Numbered from the stretch's first letter, positions 11,062 to 20,290 are shown. The stretch is DNA of 64,000 nt from Pelagibacterium xiamenense (GCF_021166475.1 NZ_JAJOYS010000001.1:186001-250000), one strand, 5' to 3'. Numbers and translations are program-made. The notes: generated by a model from the sequence alone, not told the origin.

Positions 11062-11712
11062 TTGAGGCAGATGACATCGAGTTTCCTCGTCGCTTTCGCG
11101 ACGTTCTTCGCCACCGTCGGGGTCGCCGACATCGCCTTCATCTTTGCCGGGCTAACCCAGAAGAACACCAATGCCCAGCGCTTCACATTCGCGACCCGCG
11201 GCGTTCTCATCGCCGCGGCAATCTTGTTGTTCTTCGCCTTCGCCGGCAGCGCCATCCTCGATATTTTCGGGGTCACCATCCCCGCCCTGCGCACCGCCGG
11301 CGGCGTCCTGCTCCTGCTGATCGCCATCGACATGGTGTTCGCGCGCCATTCGGGCGGCACCGGCACGACCGACGAGGAAGAGGCCGAAGGCCACGCGCGC
11401 GAGGACATTTCGGTCTTCCCCCTCGCCATGCCGCTGCTCGCCGGCCCGGGCGCCATCAGCGCGGTGATCCTTCTGACCACCAGCGCCAAGTCGGACCTCG
11501 ACTATTGGCTTGTCGTCGGCGCGCTGGTCGTGGTGCTGGCGCTGGCCTGGCTCACGCTTCTCGTCGCCATCCCCATCCAGCGGCTTCTGGGATTGACCGG
11601 CCTGTCGGTCGTCTCCCGCGTCGTCGGCATCCTTTTGACCGCGCTCGCCGTTCAGTTCGTCTTCGACGGCATCAAGGCGAGCGGGCTTCTGGGCGTGGCG
11701 ACGGGGAGCTGA
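11062..11712 (+). CDS. MarC family integral membrane protein
   Basis: A 216-residue inner-membrane protein of the MarC/UPF0056 family, function unknown despite its old link to multiple antibiotic resistance. About six hydrophobic segments are visible, e.g. FLVAFATFFATVGVADIAFIF, GVLIAAAILLFFAFAGSAIL (two separate segments) and LVVVLALAWLTLLVAI. The family loop LAMPLLAGPGAISAVILL is intact. The start is either TTG at 11062 or ATG at 11071. A short charged loop (TDEEEAEGHARED) separates the two halves. Confidence 0.88.
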   Translation: MRQMTSSFLVAFATFFATVGVADIAFIFAGLTQKNTNAQRFTFATRGVLIAAAILLFFAFAGSAILDIFGVTIPALRTAGGVLLLLIAIDMVFARHSGGTGTTDEEEAEGHAREDISVFPLAMPLLAGPGAISAVILLTTSAKSDLDYWLVVGALVVVLALAWLTLLVAIPIQRLLGLTGLSVVSRVVGILLTALAVQFVFDGIKASGLLGVATGS

Positions 11713-11719
11713 TCGATCC

Positions 11720-12562
11720 CTATTTGATCGCCCGGCACCGCCCCTGCGCGGCGAGCGCATTGAAGGTGCGCGGATCGCAGCCGGTCAGGAAGAACTGCGC
11801 CCATTCCTCGCGCGACCCATAAAAGACGTTCCGGTCGACCTCGCCCTTGATCCCCGGGACGACGCCGGTCTGGGTGAACTGCCAGAACGCATAGGCGCGG
11901 TTCTCGTAGCGGTGATGGGGTTCGGCGGCTACCGAGCGCAACCACATCGGGTTGTCGAAGGGTTCGCCCACAAGGATGTCGCGGTGGAAATTGATGTCGG
12001 TATAAATGATCGGCACCTTGCCCGTATGCCGCTCCATCCCCACGAGGATCTCGCGGATCATCGCCAACGCCTCTTCGCGCGTCAGATCGGGCTTGCATGA
12101 GGACAAGTGGTTCCATTCGAGGTCGAGCACCGGGGGCAGCGCGTCGGGTTCCGCCGGAACATTCCGGGTGAACCACGCGACCTGCTCGTGCGCCGGGCGG
12201 CACCAGTAGATGAAGTGGTACGCGCCGCGCGGAACGCCCGCCGCGCGTGCCCGTTCCCAATTGGTGCGGAACATCGGGTCGAGGTGATCTCCGCCGTCGG
12301 TCGCCTTGATGAAGGCGAACTTAACGCCGCTGCGCGCAACCGCGTTCCAGTCGATGACGCCCTGATAGCGCGAGACGTCGATCCCCTGCACCGGCATGGA
12401 ATGCGCGCGCGCAACCCCGGGATGTGGATCGTTGTCGCCCGAATAATAATTGCGCGCGCAGGCGGAAAGCAAAAGGCCCAGCGCGAATAGCGCCATCAGC
12501 GGCAACATGGCCTTGGCAAAGGTGAAAGAACCGGGGCGGCGGGGCGCGGCGGCGAGCGGCAT
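11720..12562 (-). CDS. GH25 muramidase (lysozyme) lipoprotein
   Basis: Glycoside hydrolase family 25 enzyme, an N-acetylmuramidase that cleaves peptidoglycan. It has 280 residues. An N-terminal membrane segment ends in the lipobox LLSAC, so the protein is probably lipid-anchored. The catalytic barrel shows GIDVSRYQGVIDW, FAFIKATDGG, GAYHFIYW and the acidic pair PPVLDLEW expected of GH25. The start at 12562 gives a long N-terminus; an ATG at 12508 would start directly at the signal peptide. Convergent with marC. Confidence 0.9.
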   Translation of the reverse strand: MPLAAAPRRPGSFTFAKAMLPLMALFALGLLLSACARNYYSGDNDPHPGVARAHSMPVQGIDVSRYQGVIDWNAVARSGVKFAFIKATDGGDHLDPMFRTNWERARAAGVPRGAYHFIYWCRPAHEQVAWFTRNVPAEPDALPPVLDLEWNHLSSCKPDLTREEALAMIREILVGMERHTGKVPIIYTDINFHRDILVGEPFDNPMWLRSVAAEPHHRYENRAYAFWQFTQTGVVPGIKGEVDRNVFYGSREEWAQFFLTGCDPRTFNALAAQGRCRAIK

Positions 12563-12725
12563 GGAACGGATGAACTCGACAATTTGAGTAAAAGACGATC
12601 AATCCGGTTGTCGCTCACCTTCCTTTAACGAAGCGCTGAGAAGGCTGGTTAATAAGGGGTAAAAACGCGCCGGCGTCGCCCATCGGCCACGCCGGCATCG
12701 AAGCGGCGGTATGCGCTCGCGCGCG

Positions 12726-13088
12726 CTAGTCCGCGAGTGATCGCGCTTGCGTGACGATCTTGGTCGCATCGTATGGCTTTGGGAAAAACCAGGCGATCCT
12801 TGGCGTCTCGGGCCGGTGCTTGCCCGAAGTGACGAGCACGGGCACATCCGGCCAGTGGGCCCGGGCGATTTCGACAAGATCGAGCCCGTTGTGACGTCCA
12901 GGCGTTTCGATATCTGTAAAAATGAGATCGACATCGATCCCCCGTCCGAGGGCCTCGAGAGCCTCGTCTACGGTCGCCGCTTCAAGCACGGTGAATCCGG
13001 CGTCTTCGAATGCCTGGGCGATATCCAGCCGCAGCAGCGGTTCGTCTTCGACGACGAGCACTGCGCGGCCATCGGTATGGCTGGCCAT
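12726..13088 (-). CDS. Single-domain response regulator
   Basis: A 120-residue stand-alone receiver domain. It has the acidic pair VVEDEPLL near residue 13, the phosphoacceptor Asp in LIFTDIETPG near 60, the Thr/Ser in VLVTSGKH and the conserved Lys in FPKPYD. There is no output domain, so it acts by protein-protein contact or phosphate shuttling (CheY/DivK-like). The ATG at 13088 is chosen for its AAGGAGG ribosome binding site; upstream in-frame codons do not look coding. No histidine kinase gene is adjacent. Confidence 0.92.
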   Translation of the reverse strand: MASHTDGRAVLVVEDEPLLRLDIAQAFEDAGFTVLEAATVDEALEALGRGIDVDLIFTDIETPGRHNGLDLVEIARAHWPDVPVLVTSGKHRPETPRIAWFFPKPYDATKIVTQARSLAD

Positions 13089-13367
13089 CGCAAGCCTCCT
13101 TCGCCCCCAAAAGCTATAGGGGTAATCGTGTTCATGTTGGGACGGTGTCCGCCCGGTTTGTTCCCGACACAATGAACCGGGGCTGCGGGAAGTTCCCCGC
13201 AATTCCATCACATATGCGTCAGGGCCGGTTGTCCTCTCCACAACCTGTTCCCGAAATGTTCTTGTTCTGCCGGTCCGATGCTGCTAGCGTTCGCCGGCAT
13301 TGGCAATTTCGGGCACAGTGGCAGCGCACCTCATTTGTACGGATGCGCAGGTTTTGGGGGCTTGGGG

Positions 13368-14888
13368 ATGACCACGCGGATCACGACGGTCGCCTTTCAG
13401 GGCATCGAGGCGGTGCCTGTCGACGTGCAGGTGCAGATTTCGCCGGGCAAGCCGATGTTCAACATCGTCGGTCTCCCCGACAAGGCGGTGGGCGAAAGCC
13501 GCGAGCGCGTCCGCGCCGCACTGATTGCCTCCGGCCTCGCACTGCCTGCAAAGCACATTGCCATCAACCTCGCCCCCGCCGACCTGCCCAAGGAAGGCAG
13601 CCACTACGACCTCCCTATCGCCCTGGGGCTGATGGTCGCCATGGGCGCCATCCCCGGCGACGCGGTCGAACGCTTTATGGTCCTGGGCGAGCTTGCGCTC
13701 GACGGCCGGGTCACCGCGGTGACCGGCATTCTCCCCGCCGCGATTGCCGCCAACGCGCGCGATCTGGGCATCATCTGTCCCGCCGCCTGCGGCGCCGAGG
13801 CCGCCTGGGCGGGCGAAGAGATCGACATCATCGCGCCGCCTTCGCTGTTGGCGCTCGTCAACCACCTCGCTGGCCGCCAGATCGCCGCCCGGCCGCAGCC
13901 GGTGCCCGCGCTGCCGGGTGCCGCCGGCCCCGACCTCGCCGATCTGCGCGGCCAGGAAACCGCCCGCCGCGCGCTCGAAGTCGCCGCCGCCGGCGGGCAC
14001 AATTTCCTTATGGTCGGGCCGCCGGGCGCGGGCAAATCCATGCTCGCGGCACGTTTGCCCTCGATCCTCCCGCCCCTGAGCCCGCGCGAACTGCTCGACG
14101 TCTCGATGATCCAGTCGATCGCCGGCGCCATCAAGGGCGGGCAGATCTCCGACAGCCGCCCCTTCCGCGCCCCGCACCACTCGGCCTCCATGGCCGCACT
14201 CGTGGGCGGGGGTCTGAAAGTCAAGCCCGGCGAAGTCTCCCTTGCGCACAATGGCGTGCTGTTTCTCGACGAGTTGCCCGAGTTTCAGCCCCAGGCCCTC
14301 GACAGCCTGCGTCAGCCGCTCGAATCGGGCGAAACCGTTATCGCCCGCGCCAACGCCCGCGTCACCTACCCCGCCCGCTTCCAGCTCGTCGCGGCCATGA
14401 ACCCCTGCAAATGCGGCATGGCGGGCACGCCCGGGCACACCTGCAGGCGCGGCGAGAAGTGCGCCAGCGACTATCAGGGCCGCGTCTCGGGCCCGTTCCT
14501 CGACCGGATCGACATCCGCATCGACGTCCCCGCCGTCTCCGCCGCAGACATGATCGCCAGTGCCCCGGGGGAATCGAGCGCATCCGTCGCAACACGCGTG
14601 GCAAGAGCCCGCGACATCCAGCGCGAGCGCTACGCCGCGCTGGGCGCCAACACCGTCTTTACCAATTCCGGCGCCAGCGCGTCACTTATCGAACAGGTCG
14701 TCGCGCCCGACACGGAAAGCCGCGACCTCCTGTTGCGCGCGGCGGAAACCTTCTCGCTTTCGGCCCGCGCCTATCACCGCGTACTGAAAGTCGCCCGCAC
14801 CCTCGCCGACCTGGCCGGCAGCGAAAAGGTGGCAAAACCACACATCGCCGAGGCACTGAGCTACAGGCTGAACATGGTGAGCGCATGA
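13368..14888 (+). CDS. comM: YifB/ComM-type Mg-chelatase-like AAA+ ATPase
   Basis: AAA+ helicase-like ATPase of the YifB family; its homologue ComM promotes branch migration during natural transformation. It has 506 residues from the ATG at 13368: N-terminal ChlI-like domain (FNIVGLPDKAVGESRERVRA), Walker A (GPPGAGKSMLAARLP, about residue 220), Walker B (VLFLDELPEF), a Cys-rich region (CKCGM, CRRGEKC) and the Mg-chelatase C-terminal domain. A GGGGG run precedes the start. Its stop overlaps the dinB-family start (ATGA). Divergent from the response regulator. Confidence 0.93.
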   Translation: MTTRITTVAFQGIEAVPVDVQVQISPGKPMFNIVGLPDKAVGESRERVRAALIASGLALPAKHIAINLAPADLPKEGSHYDLPIALGLMVAMGAIPGDAVERFMVLGELALDGRVTAVTGILPAAIAANARDLGIICPAACGAEAAWAGEEIDIIAPPSLLALVNHLAGRQIAARPQPVPALPGAAGPDLADLRGQETARRALEVAAAGGHNFLMVGPPGAGKSMLAARLPSILPPLSPRELLDVSMIQSIAGAIKGGQISDSRPFRAPHHSASMAALVGGGLKVKPGEVSLAHNGVLFLDELPEFQPQALDSLRQPLESGETVIARANARVTYPARFQLVAAMNPCKCGMAGTPGHTCRRGEKCASDYQGRVSGPFLDRIDIRIDVPAVSAADMIASAPGESSASVATRVARARDIQRERYAALGANTVFTNSGASASLIEQVVAPDTESRDLLLRAAETFSLSARAYHRVLKVARTLADLAGSEKVAKPHIAEALSYRLNMVSA

Positions 14889-15481
14889 TTGCCCCCGACC
14901 CCGCGCGGGTTTTCCGCAAGCTCGCCGTCAACAACGCGCTCGCCAATTACCGCCTCGCCCAGGCGGTCATCGCCCTGCCACAGGCCGAATTCGAAGCGAA
15001 GCGCACGAGCTTCTTTCCCTCGCTCAAGGAGACGCTCAACCACATTCTGGTCGTCGACTGGTTCTATCTCGACGCCCTCAAGGACGGAGAATTGGGACTC
15101 AGGGCCTTCGACAACGAGGAGCCGTTCGCGACCGCGGAAACGCTTTACGCGGCGCAGCGGGAAAGCGATCTTGACCTCTTTGCGTTAACCCGGACGCTCG
15201 TGGCGGAGGCACTCGCCGCGCCGATAAAAATCCAGCGCACCGGCCGCATCCAGATCGAACGGCTTGACGACGTGCTCTCTCACCTCTTCCAGCACCAGAC
15301 CCACCACCGCGGCCAGGCCCACGCCATGCTTGCAGGCACGGCGATGAAGCCGCCCCAGCTCGACGAGTTCATCGTCGCGGACGACGCAATATGGCGCGCC
15401 GGGGAACTTGCGGCATTCGGCTGGACCGAGGATACGCTCGAGTTTGAAGATCGGCCCGGAGATATCCATGCAGATGGGTAG
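14885..15481 (+). CDS. DinB family protein
   Basis: A 198-residue DinB/YfiT-superfamily protein, a four-helix bundle with a metal site made of three histidines. Candidate ligands are the His in LNHILVVDWFYLDAL (near 55) and two in HQTHHRGQAHAML (near 145). Members include damage-inducible proteins and thiol-dependent transferases; the reaction here is unknown. It starts at the ATG overlapping the comM stop (ATGA), so the two are coupled. A GNAT remnant follows immediately in the same frame. Confidence 0.88.
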   Translation: MIAPDPARVFRKLAVNNALANYRLAQAVIALPQAEFEAKRTSFFPSLKETLNHILVVDWFYLDALKDGELGLRAFDNEEPFATAETLYAAQRESDLDLFALTRTLVAEALAAPIKIQRTGRIQIERLDDVLSHLFQHQTHHRGQAHAMLAGTAMKPPQLDEFIVADDAIWRAGELAAFGWTEDTLEFEDRPGDIHADG

Positions 15482-15484
15482 CGA

Positions 15485-15640
15485 AACAGCCGCATCGCCG
15501 GCACCCGCGAAGCGCCCGGGGGCGCCTGTGTTTCGCTGATCGCCGACGGCGATGCGAAGCATCTCTACGCCAGGTTCGGGTTCAAACCCGTCATGCCCGC
15601 ATCCATCGGCATGGCCCGGGTGACGGGCAGAACGAATTAG
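15485..15640 (+). pseudogene. C-terminal remnant of a GNAT acetyltransferase
   Basis: The 156 bases after the dinB-family stop translate, in the same frame, to a run without stops ending ADGDAKHLYARFGFKPVMP and SIGMARVTGRTN. This is the typical C-terminal end of a GNAT N-acetyltransferase (GDAxxLYxRFGF...SxGM). There is no start codon, no acetyl-CoA loop and no upstream domain, so it is a decayed fragment. Its TAG overlaps the prfC stop from the other strand. Confidence 0.5.
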
Positions 15641-17223
15641 GCCGCGATCCCGCGATCCTTCGTCGTCATGAAGGTCAGCGAAGGGAAATCCTTCGCGCAG
15701 CGATCGATTTCCCACTGGCTCGGCGCCAGGAACACAGGATCGCCGTAGCGGTCCTCGGCGATGTTGAGCCGGTGGAGCGCGGCGAATTTCTCGAATTCCT
15801 TCTCGTCGCCCACCTTCACCCATCGCGCGGTGACATATTGCGCCGGCTCGATCCGGATTGGCACGGAATATTCCACTGCCGCGCGGCTGGTGAGCACCTC
15901 AAGCTGCAGCGGCCCGACCGCGCCCACATAGTATCCCGCGCCGATCGAAGGCTTGAACACCTGTACAACGCCCTCTTCGGCAAGATCCGTCAGCGCCTTG
16001 GCGAGCTGCTTGGTCTTCGAGGTGTCGGACAAATGCACCCGGCGGAGGATTTCAGGCGCGAAATTGGGAATGCCCGTCACCGTCACGTCCGGCCCGTCCG
16101 TGAGCGTATCTCCCACGCTCAGCGTGCCGTGATTGGGAATGCCCACGACGTCCCCGGCAATCGCGGAATCGGCAAGCTCGCGCTCGCGCGCGAAAAAGAA
16201 CATCGGGTTGGCGACGCGCAGATCCTTGCCCGAACGGACATTCTTGAGTTTCATCCCGCGCGTCATCGTCCCCGAGGCCAACCGCACGAAGGCGACCCGG
16301 TCGCGGTGGTTGGGGTCCATATTGGCCTGGACCTTGAAGACGAACCCGGTGCATTTCTCGTTGGCCGGATCGACAGGCGCCGGATGGGCCGGCTGCACGC
16401 GTGGGGCGGGCGCGAAGGCGCACACCGCCTCGAGCAATTCCCGCACGCCGATCGATTTGAGGGCCGAGCCGAAATAAACCGGCGTCAGGTGTCCCTCGCG
16501 ATAGGCCTCCATGTGGAATTCCGGCAGCGTGCCGCGCGCCAGTTCGAGCCCTTCGAGCGCCGCGGCGACCGCATGGTTCTGGCTGTTCGAAAACCGCGAG
16601 ACGACCGCTTCGACATCGCCCTCGGGCCCCTCCGCGTTACCCTCCGCGTTGACGAACCGTCCGCGCCCAAGGTCGATCATGCCGGAAAAATCAACCCCCG
16701 AGCCCAGCGGCCACATCATCGGCACGGTATCGAGCGCGAGCGTCTCCATGATCTCGTCGAGGATTTCGAGCGTGTCGCGCGCGTCCCGGTCCACCTTGTT
16801 GACGAAGGTGATGATCGGGATGTCGCGCAGCCGGCAGACTTCGAAAAGCTTGCGCGTCTGCGCCTCGATGCCCTTGGCTGCGTCGATCACCATGATCGCC
16901 GAATCGACGGCGGTAAGCGTGCGGTAGGTATCCTCGGAAAAGTCCGCGTGACCGGGCGTATCGAGAAGGTTGAGGGTCAGCCCGTCATGCTCGAACGTCA
17001 TCACCGAGGAGGTGATCGAGATCCCGCGCTTCTGCTCGATCTCCATCCAGTCCGACCGCGTGCGCCGCCGTTCGCCGCGCTCCTTGACCTCGCCCGCGAG
17101 GTGAATCGCGCCCGAGTTCAGAAGCAGCTTTTCCGTAAGCGTCGTTTTGCCCGCGTCCGGGTGGGAAATGATCGCAAAAGTACGCCGGCTCAGATGGCCG
17201 GCAGGTGCGGTGGTCTCGCTCAC
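15637..17223 (-). CDS. prfC: Peptide chain release factor 3
   Basis: Translational GTPase RF3 that recycles RF1/RF2 from the ribosome. It has 528 residues, the family length. G motifs: SHPDAGKTTLTEKLLL (G1), GISITSSVM (G2), LLDTPGHADFSEDTYRTLTA (G3) and FVNKVDRDARD (G4), followed by domain II and the RF3 C-terminal domain. The start is a GTG at 17223 (reads SETTAPAGHLSRRTFAI) with GGAG 6 bases upstream; an open frame continues upstream to 17382 but does not look coding. Convergent with comM-dinB, stops overlapping the GNAT remnant. Confidence 0.95.
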   Translation of the reverse strand: MSETTAPAGHLSRRTFAIISHPDAGKTTLTEKLLLNSGAIHLAGEVKERGERRRTRSDWMEIEQKRGISITSSVMTFEHDGLTLNLLDTPGHADFSEDTYRTLTAVDSAIMVIDAAKGIEAQTRKLFEVCRLRDIPIITFVNKVDRDARDTLEILDEIMETLALDTVPMMWPLGSGVDFSGMIDLGRGRFVNAEGNAEGPEGDVEAVVSRFSNSQNHAVAAALEGLELARGTLPEFHMEAYREGHLTPVYFGSALKSIGVRELLEAVCAFAPAPRVQPAHPAPVDPANEKCTGFVFKVQANMDPNHRDRVAFVRLASGTMTRGMKLKNVRSGKDLRVANPMFFFARERELADSAIAGDVVGIPNHGTLSVGDTLTDGPDVTVTGIPNFAPEILRRVHLSDTSKTKQLAKALTDLAEEGVVQVFKPSIGAGYYVGAVGPLQLEVLTSRAAVEYSVPIRIEPAQYVTARWVKVGDEKEFEKFAALHRLNIAEDRYGDPVFLAPSQWEIDRCAKDFPSLTFMTTKDRGIAA

Positions 17224-17374
17224 GCTACGCTCCGAAGGACAAGGCGTGCCACGGGTCGATACGCAACCGGCGGCGTTTGCGCGCTTCCTATAAGAAAATG
17301 GCCGATTTGCGAACCCCCTCGCGTTTTCGGTGCCGCGAACCGCTTTTTGGTCTTGCCGCACCCGTGCGTCTAAA

Positions 17375-17398
17375 TTAAACAAGTAAAACCTTGTTTAA
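17375..17398. promoter_or_regulatory. Perfect inverted repeat upstream of the MFS gene
   Basis: TTAAACAAG, 6-bp spacer TAAAAC, CTTGTTTAA. An AT-rich perfect palindrome in a GC-rich region, ending only a few bases before the ribosome binding site (AAAGGA) of the MFS gene. It looks like a repressor operator, but no regulator gene is adjacent. Confidence 0.6.
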
Positions 17399-17409
17399 AG
17401 GATGCGACC

Positions 17410-18819
17410 ATGGCGACCGCAAGCGAAGCGCGCTGGTTTACAGTTCTGACCCCGCGCTATCTCGGCCCCACCGTCACGCTCTGCCTCGGCGTGGCCCTTC
17501 TTGCGTTCAACGGCTTTCTGGCCGCGACAGCGCTGCCCTCCGCTGTGGTCGATCTCAAGGGCGTCGCGCTGATGTCCTGGGCGACGACGGTCTTTCTCGT
17601 CTTCGCCATCATGGGTGGCACCGCCGCCGCCATCGTCAAGACCCGCCTTGGCGCGCGCATGGCGCTGCTTGTCGCGGCGCTGGTCTTCATCGCCGGCTCG
17701 CTGCTCGCCGCTCTGGCGGGCGGCATGCCCGAACTGCTCGTTGGCCGCGCGTTGCAGGGGCTGGGAGAAGGCGTTGTCGCGGCCATCTGCTACGCGCTCA
17801 TCCCCGAGCTTTACCCCTCGAAACTCGTCCCGCGTGTTTTCGGCGCCGAATCTGTCGTCTGGGCGCTGGCCGCATTCGGTGGCCCGGCGCTCGCCGGGGT
17901 TCTGACCGAAACGATCTCATGGCGCGCGGCCTTCATGGTCAACATCCCGCTCGGGCTCATCTTCATCGCGCTGACGCTGATGGTCGTGCCGCGGCGGGTC
18001 GAAGCCGGCAATGTCGACCGTCTGCCCATGGTGCGGCTTGTGCTGATCGGCGCCGCGATCATGGCGATTTCGGTCGCCGCGGTCCTGCGCGATCCCCTGC
18101 CCACGGCGCTGTGCCTCGCGCTTGCCGGCGCCGGGCTCGTGGCCATCGTCCGCCGCGACGCGGGTGCGCGCGAAAAGCTCTTCCCAACCGGCGCCTTCCG
18201 CCTCAACGACACCGTCGGCGCGGGGCTATGGGTCGTCCTGCTGATGCCCGTGGCGCAGGCGGGCATCGCGGTCTATCTCGTCTATGCGCTGCAAAATCTC
18301 TGGGACTTCGGGGCCACTCTCGCGGGCGCCATCAACGCGGTCATGGCCGTGGCCTGGAGCACCATGGCCATCGCCATTTCGGGCGTGGCCTCGGTTCCGG
18401 GACGCCATGCGCTCATCCGGCTCGGCCCGGTGTTTCTCACCGCCGGCCTCGCCGCGCTCGCCCTCGGGGTTGCCGATCAAGCGCTCTGGCTGGTCATCAC
18501 CGGCCAGGTGCTCCTCGGCTTCGGCTTTGGCGCCTCCTGGGCCTATCTCAGCCAGACCATCATGGAATCGGCGCGCCCCGGCGAGCGCGACAGGGCCTCG
18601 GGGCTCCTGCCCACCATCCAGTCCGCCGGTTACGGCATCGGCGCGGCCATTGCGGGCCTTATCGCCAACATGGCCGGGCTCGCCGCGGCGCAAACCGCCG
18701 GCGATATCCGCGCCGCGATGATCGTGGTCTTCGCCTCCGGCATCGCCATCGGCATCCTCGCCATTCTCGCGGCCCGCATCACCGTCCGCAATGCGCGGCG
18801 TCTCCTGGCCACAGCATGA
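17410..18819 (+). CDS. MFS transporter, drug-efflux (DHA2-like)
   Basis: A 469-residue major facilitator with at least 12, probably 14, membrane segments, starting at FLAATALPSAVVDL (motif D1-like region at TM1) and including the antiporter motif region around GPALAGVLTETISWRAAFMV with NIPLGL, typical of the DHA2 drug:H+ antiporters. The inner-membrane location is certain; the substrate cannot be read from the sequence. The ATG at 17410 has AAAGGA upstream. It stands alone, preceded by an operator-like palindrome and followed by a strong hairpin. Confidence 0.88.
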   Translation: MATASEARWFTVLTPRYLGPTVTLCLGVALLAFNGFLAATALPSAVVDLKGVALMSWATTVFLVFAIMGGTAAAIVKTRLGARMALLVAALVFIAGSLLAALAGGMPELLVGRALQGLGEGVVAAICYALIPELYPSKLVPRVFGAESVVWALAAFGGPALAGVLTETISWRAAFMVNIPLGLIFIALTLMVVPRRVEAGNVDRLPMVRLVLIGAAIMAISVAAVLRDPLPTALCLALAGAGLVAIVRRDAGAREKLFPTGAFRLNDTVGAGLWVVLLMPVAQAGIAVYLVYALQNLWDFGATLAGAINAVMAVAWSTMAIAISGVASVPGRHALIRLGPVFLTAGLAALALGVADQALWLVITGQVLLGFGFGASWAYLSQTIMESARPGERDRASGLLPTIQSAGYGIGAAIAGLIANMAGLAAAQTAGDIRAAMIVVFASGIAIGILAILAARITVRNARRLLATA

Positions 18820-18820
18820 A

Positions 18821-18852
18821 GAAGGGCCCGGAGCAGCGCGTCCGGACCCTTC
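18821..18852 (+). terminator. Terminator hairpin of the MFS gene
   Basis: GAAGGG-C-CCGGA, 8-nt loop, TCCGG-A-CCCTTC: a 11-bp stem with one internal mismatch, directly after the MFS stop codon. The following bases are not T-rich, so termination strength is uncertain. Confidence 0.55.
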
Positions 18853-18855
18853 CAA

Positions 18856-18871
18856 TGATTCACGTGAAATC
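18856..18871. promoter_or_regulatory. parS-like site 3
   Basis: TGATTCACGTGAAATC, 13 of 16 matches to TGTTTCACGTGAAACA. It lies between the MFS gene and aceA, 30 bp from site 4 and in opposite orientation, forming a 14-bp perfect inverted repeat (ATGATTCACGTGAA) with it. Confidence 0.55.
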
Positions 18872-18885
18872 AGCCCGAGGAATAA

Positions 18886-18901
18886 TGCTTCACGTGAATC
18901 A
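18886..18901. promoter_or_regulatory. parS-like site 4
   Basis: TGCTTCACGTGAATCA, 14 of 16 matches to the parS consensus. It forms a pair with site 3 in the convergent MFS-aceA gap. Confidence 0.6.
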
Positions 18902-18930
18902 TTTTCCTGTGGAGAACCGGTGAAGAACAG

Positions 18931-18949
18931 CGGGGAAAACGTGTCCCCG
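18931..18949 (-). terminator. Hairpin after aceA
   Basis: CGGGGA, 7-nt loop, TCCCCG, 15 bp downstream of the aceA stop on the minus strand, followed on that strand by CTGTTCTTC. Likely the aceA terminator. Confidence 0.45.
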
Positions 18950-18963
18950 CCCCTCCCACAGTC

Positions 18964-20262
18964 TCAATGGAACTGCGCCGTCTCCGTCGACCCGGCCATC
19001 GCCGTCGTCGCGCTTTCGCCTTTCGAGACCGCCGTCGCGACCGCGTCGAAATAGCTCGTCCCCACCTCGCGCTGGTGGCGCGTCGCCGAAAACCCGTGCG
19101 GCTCGGCGGCGAACTCGGCCTGCTGAAGCTCCGAATACGCCGCCATGCCGCGCTCCTTGTAGCGCCGGGCGAGATCGAAGGTGGTGTAAGAGAGGTTGTG
19201 GAACCCCGCGAGCGTGATGAACTGGTATTTGTACCCCATCGCCCCGAGCTCGCGCTGGAACGCCGCCATCTCGTCTTCGCCCATATATTTCGCCCAGTTG
19301 AACGAGGGCGAGCAGTTATAGGCCAGCATCTGGTCGGGATGTTCCTTGCGGATCGCCTCGGCAAAGCGTTTCGCGTCGGCAAGGTTCGGCGTCGAGGTTT
19401 CGCACCAGATGAGATCGGCATAAGGCGCATAGGCCAGCCCGCGCGCGATCGCGGCCTCGAACCCGCCCTTGAGCCGGTAGAACCCCTCCTCGGTCCGCTC
19501 CCCGGTGATGAACGGCGCGTCGTATGCGTCGACATCGGAGGTGATCAGCTGCGCCGCCTCGGCATCGGTCCGCGCCATGATCAGCGTCGGCACGCCCATG
19601 ACGTCGGCGGCCAGCCGCGCCGCGTTCAATGTCCGGATGAAGGTGCGCGTCGGAACCAGCACCTTGCCGCCCAGATGCCCGCACTTTTTCTCAGACGCGA
19701 GCTGGTCTTCGAAATGGACCGCAGCGGCCCCCGCCTCGATCATCGCCTTCATCAATTCGAAAACGTTGAGCGCGCCGCCGAACCCGGCCTCCGCGTCGGC
19801 GATGATGGGCACAAAATAGTCGATATCGGCGTCCGACTTGCCTTCGAGCCGTTCCATCTGCTGGATCTGGTCGGCGCGCTGCAGCGCCTTGTTGATGCGC
19901 CTGACGATGGCGGGCACCGAGTCGGCGGGATAAAGCGACTGGTCGGGATACATATTCCCCGACGTATTGGCGTCCGCCGCCACCTGCCAGCCCGAAAGAT
20001 AGATCGCCTTCAAGCCCGCCTTGACCTGTTGCACCGCCTGGTTGCCGGTAAAGGTGCCGAGCGTGGGCACATAGTCTTCGGTATGGAGCAACTCCCAGAG
20101 CCGCCTGGCGCCGTTTTCGGCCAGGGAATGCCGGATCGGCAGCGAACCGGCGAGTTTTCTGACATCCTCGGGCGTGTAGTCCCGGGCCACATTGGCCCAG
20201 CGGTCGGGCGCCCATTCGGGGGCGGCAAAGCCGGTCGGTTCGGTCTGCGGTCTATCGAGCAT
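18964..20262 (-). CDS. aceA: Isocitrate lyase
   Basis: First enzyme of the glyoxylate shunt: cleaves isocitrate to succinate and glyoxylate, needed for growth on acetate and fatty acids. It has 432 residues. The catalytic KKCGH motif is present ([11 protein letters not shown], about residue 190), as are [21 protein letters not shown] and the C-terminal [12 protein letters not shown]. The ATG at 20262 has GGAGGAG upstream. It lies 28 bp after a 77-residue companion gene on the same strand and faces the ScfR/RamB-type regulator, so acetyl-/acyl-CoA dependent control is likely. No malate synthase gene is in the window. Confidence 0.97.
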   Translation of the reverse strand: MLDRPQTEPTGFAAPEWAPDRWANVARDYTPEDVRKLAGSLPIRHSLAENGARRLWELLHTEDYVPTLGTFTGNQAVQQVKAGLKAIYLSGWQVAADANTSGNMYPDQSLYPADSVPAIVRRINKALQRADQIQQMERLEGKSDADIDYFVPIIADAEAGFGGALNVFELMKAMIEAGAAAVHFEDQLASEKKCGHLGGKVLVPTRTFIRTLNAARLAADVMGVPTLIMARTDAEAAQLITSDVDAYDAPFITGERTEEGFYRLKGGFEAAIARGLAYAPYADLIWCETSTPNLADAKRFAEAIRKEHPDQMLAYNCSPSFNWAKYMGEDEMAAFQRELGAMGYKYQFITLAGFHNLSYTTFDLARRYKERGMAAYSELQQAEFAAEPHGFSATRHQREVGTSYFDAVATAVSKGESATTAMAGSTETAQFH

Positions 20263-20290
20263 TGGTGGTCTCCTCCAGAATGCGAAAGGG

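Noticed and set aside
13010-15481. 823-codon frame spanning comM and dinB
   Set aside because: Only the last 198 codons (DinB family) are coding; the rest is another frame of comM.
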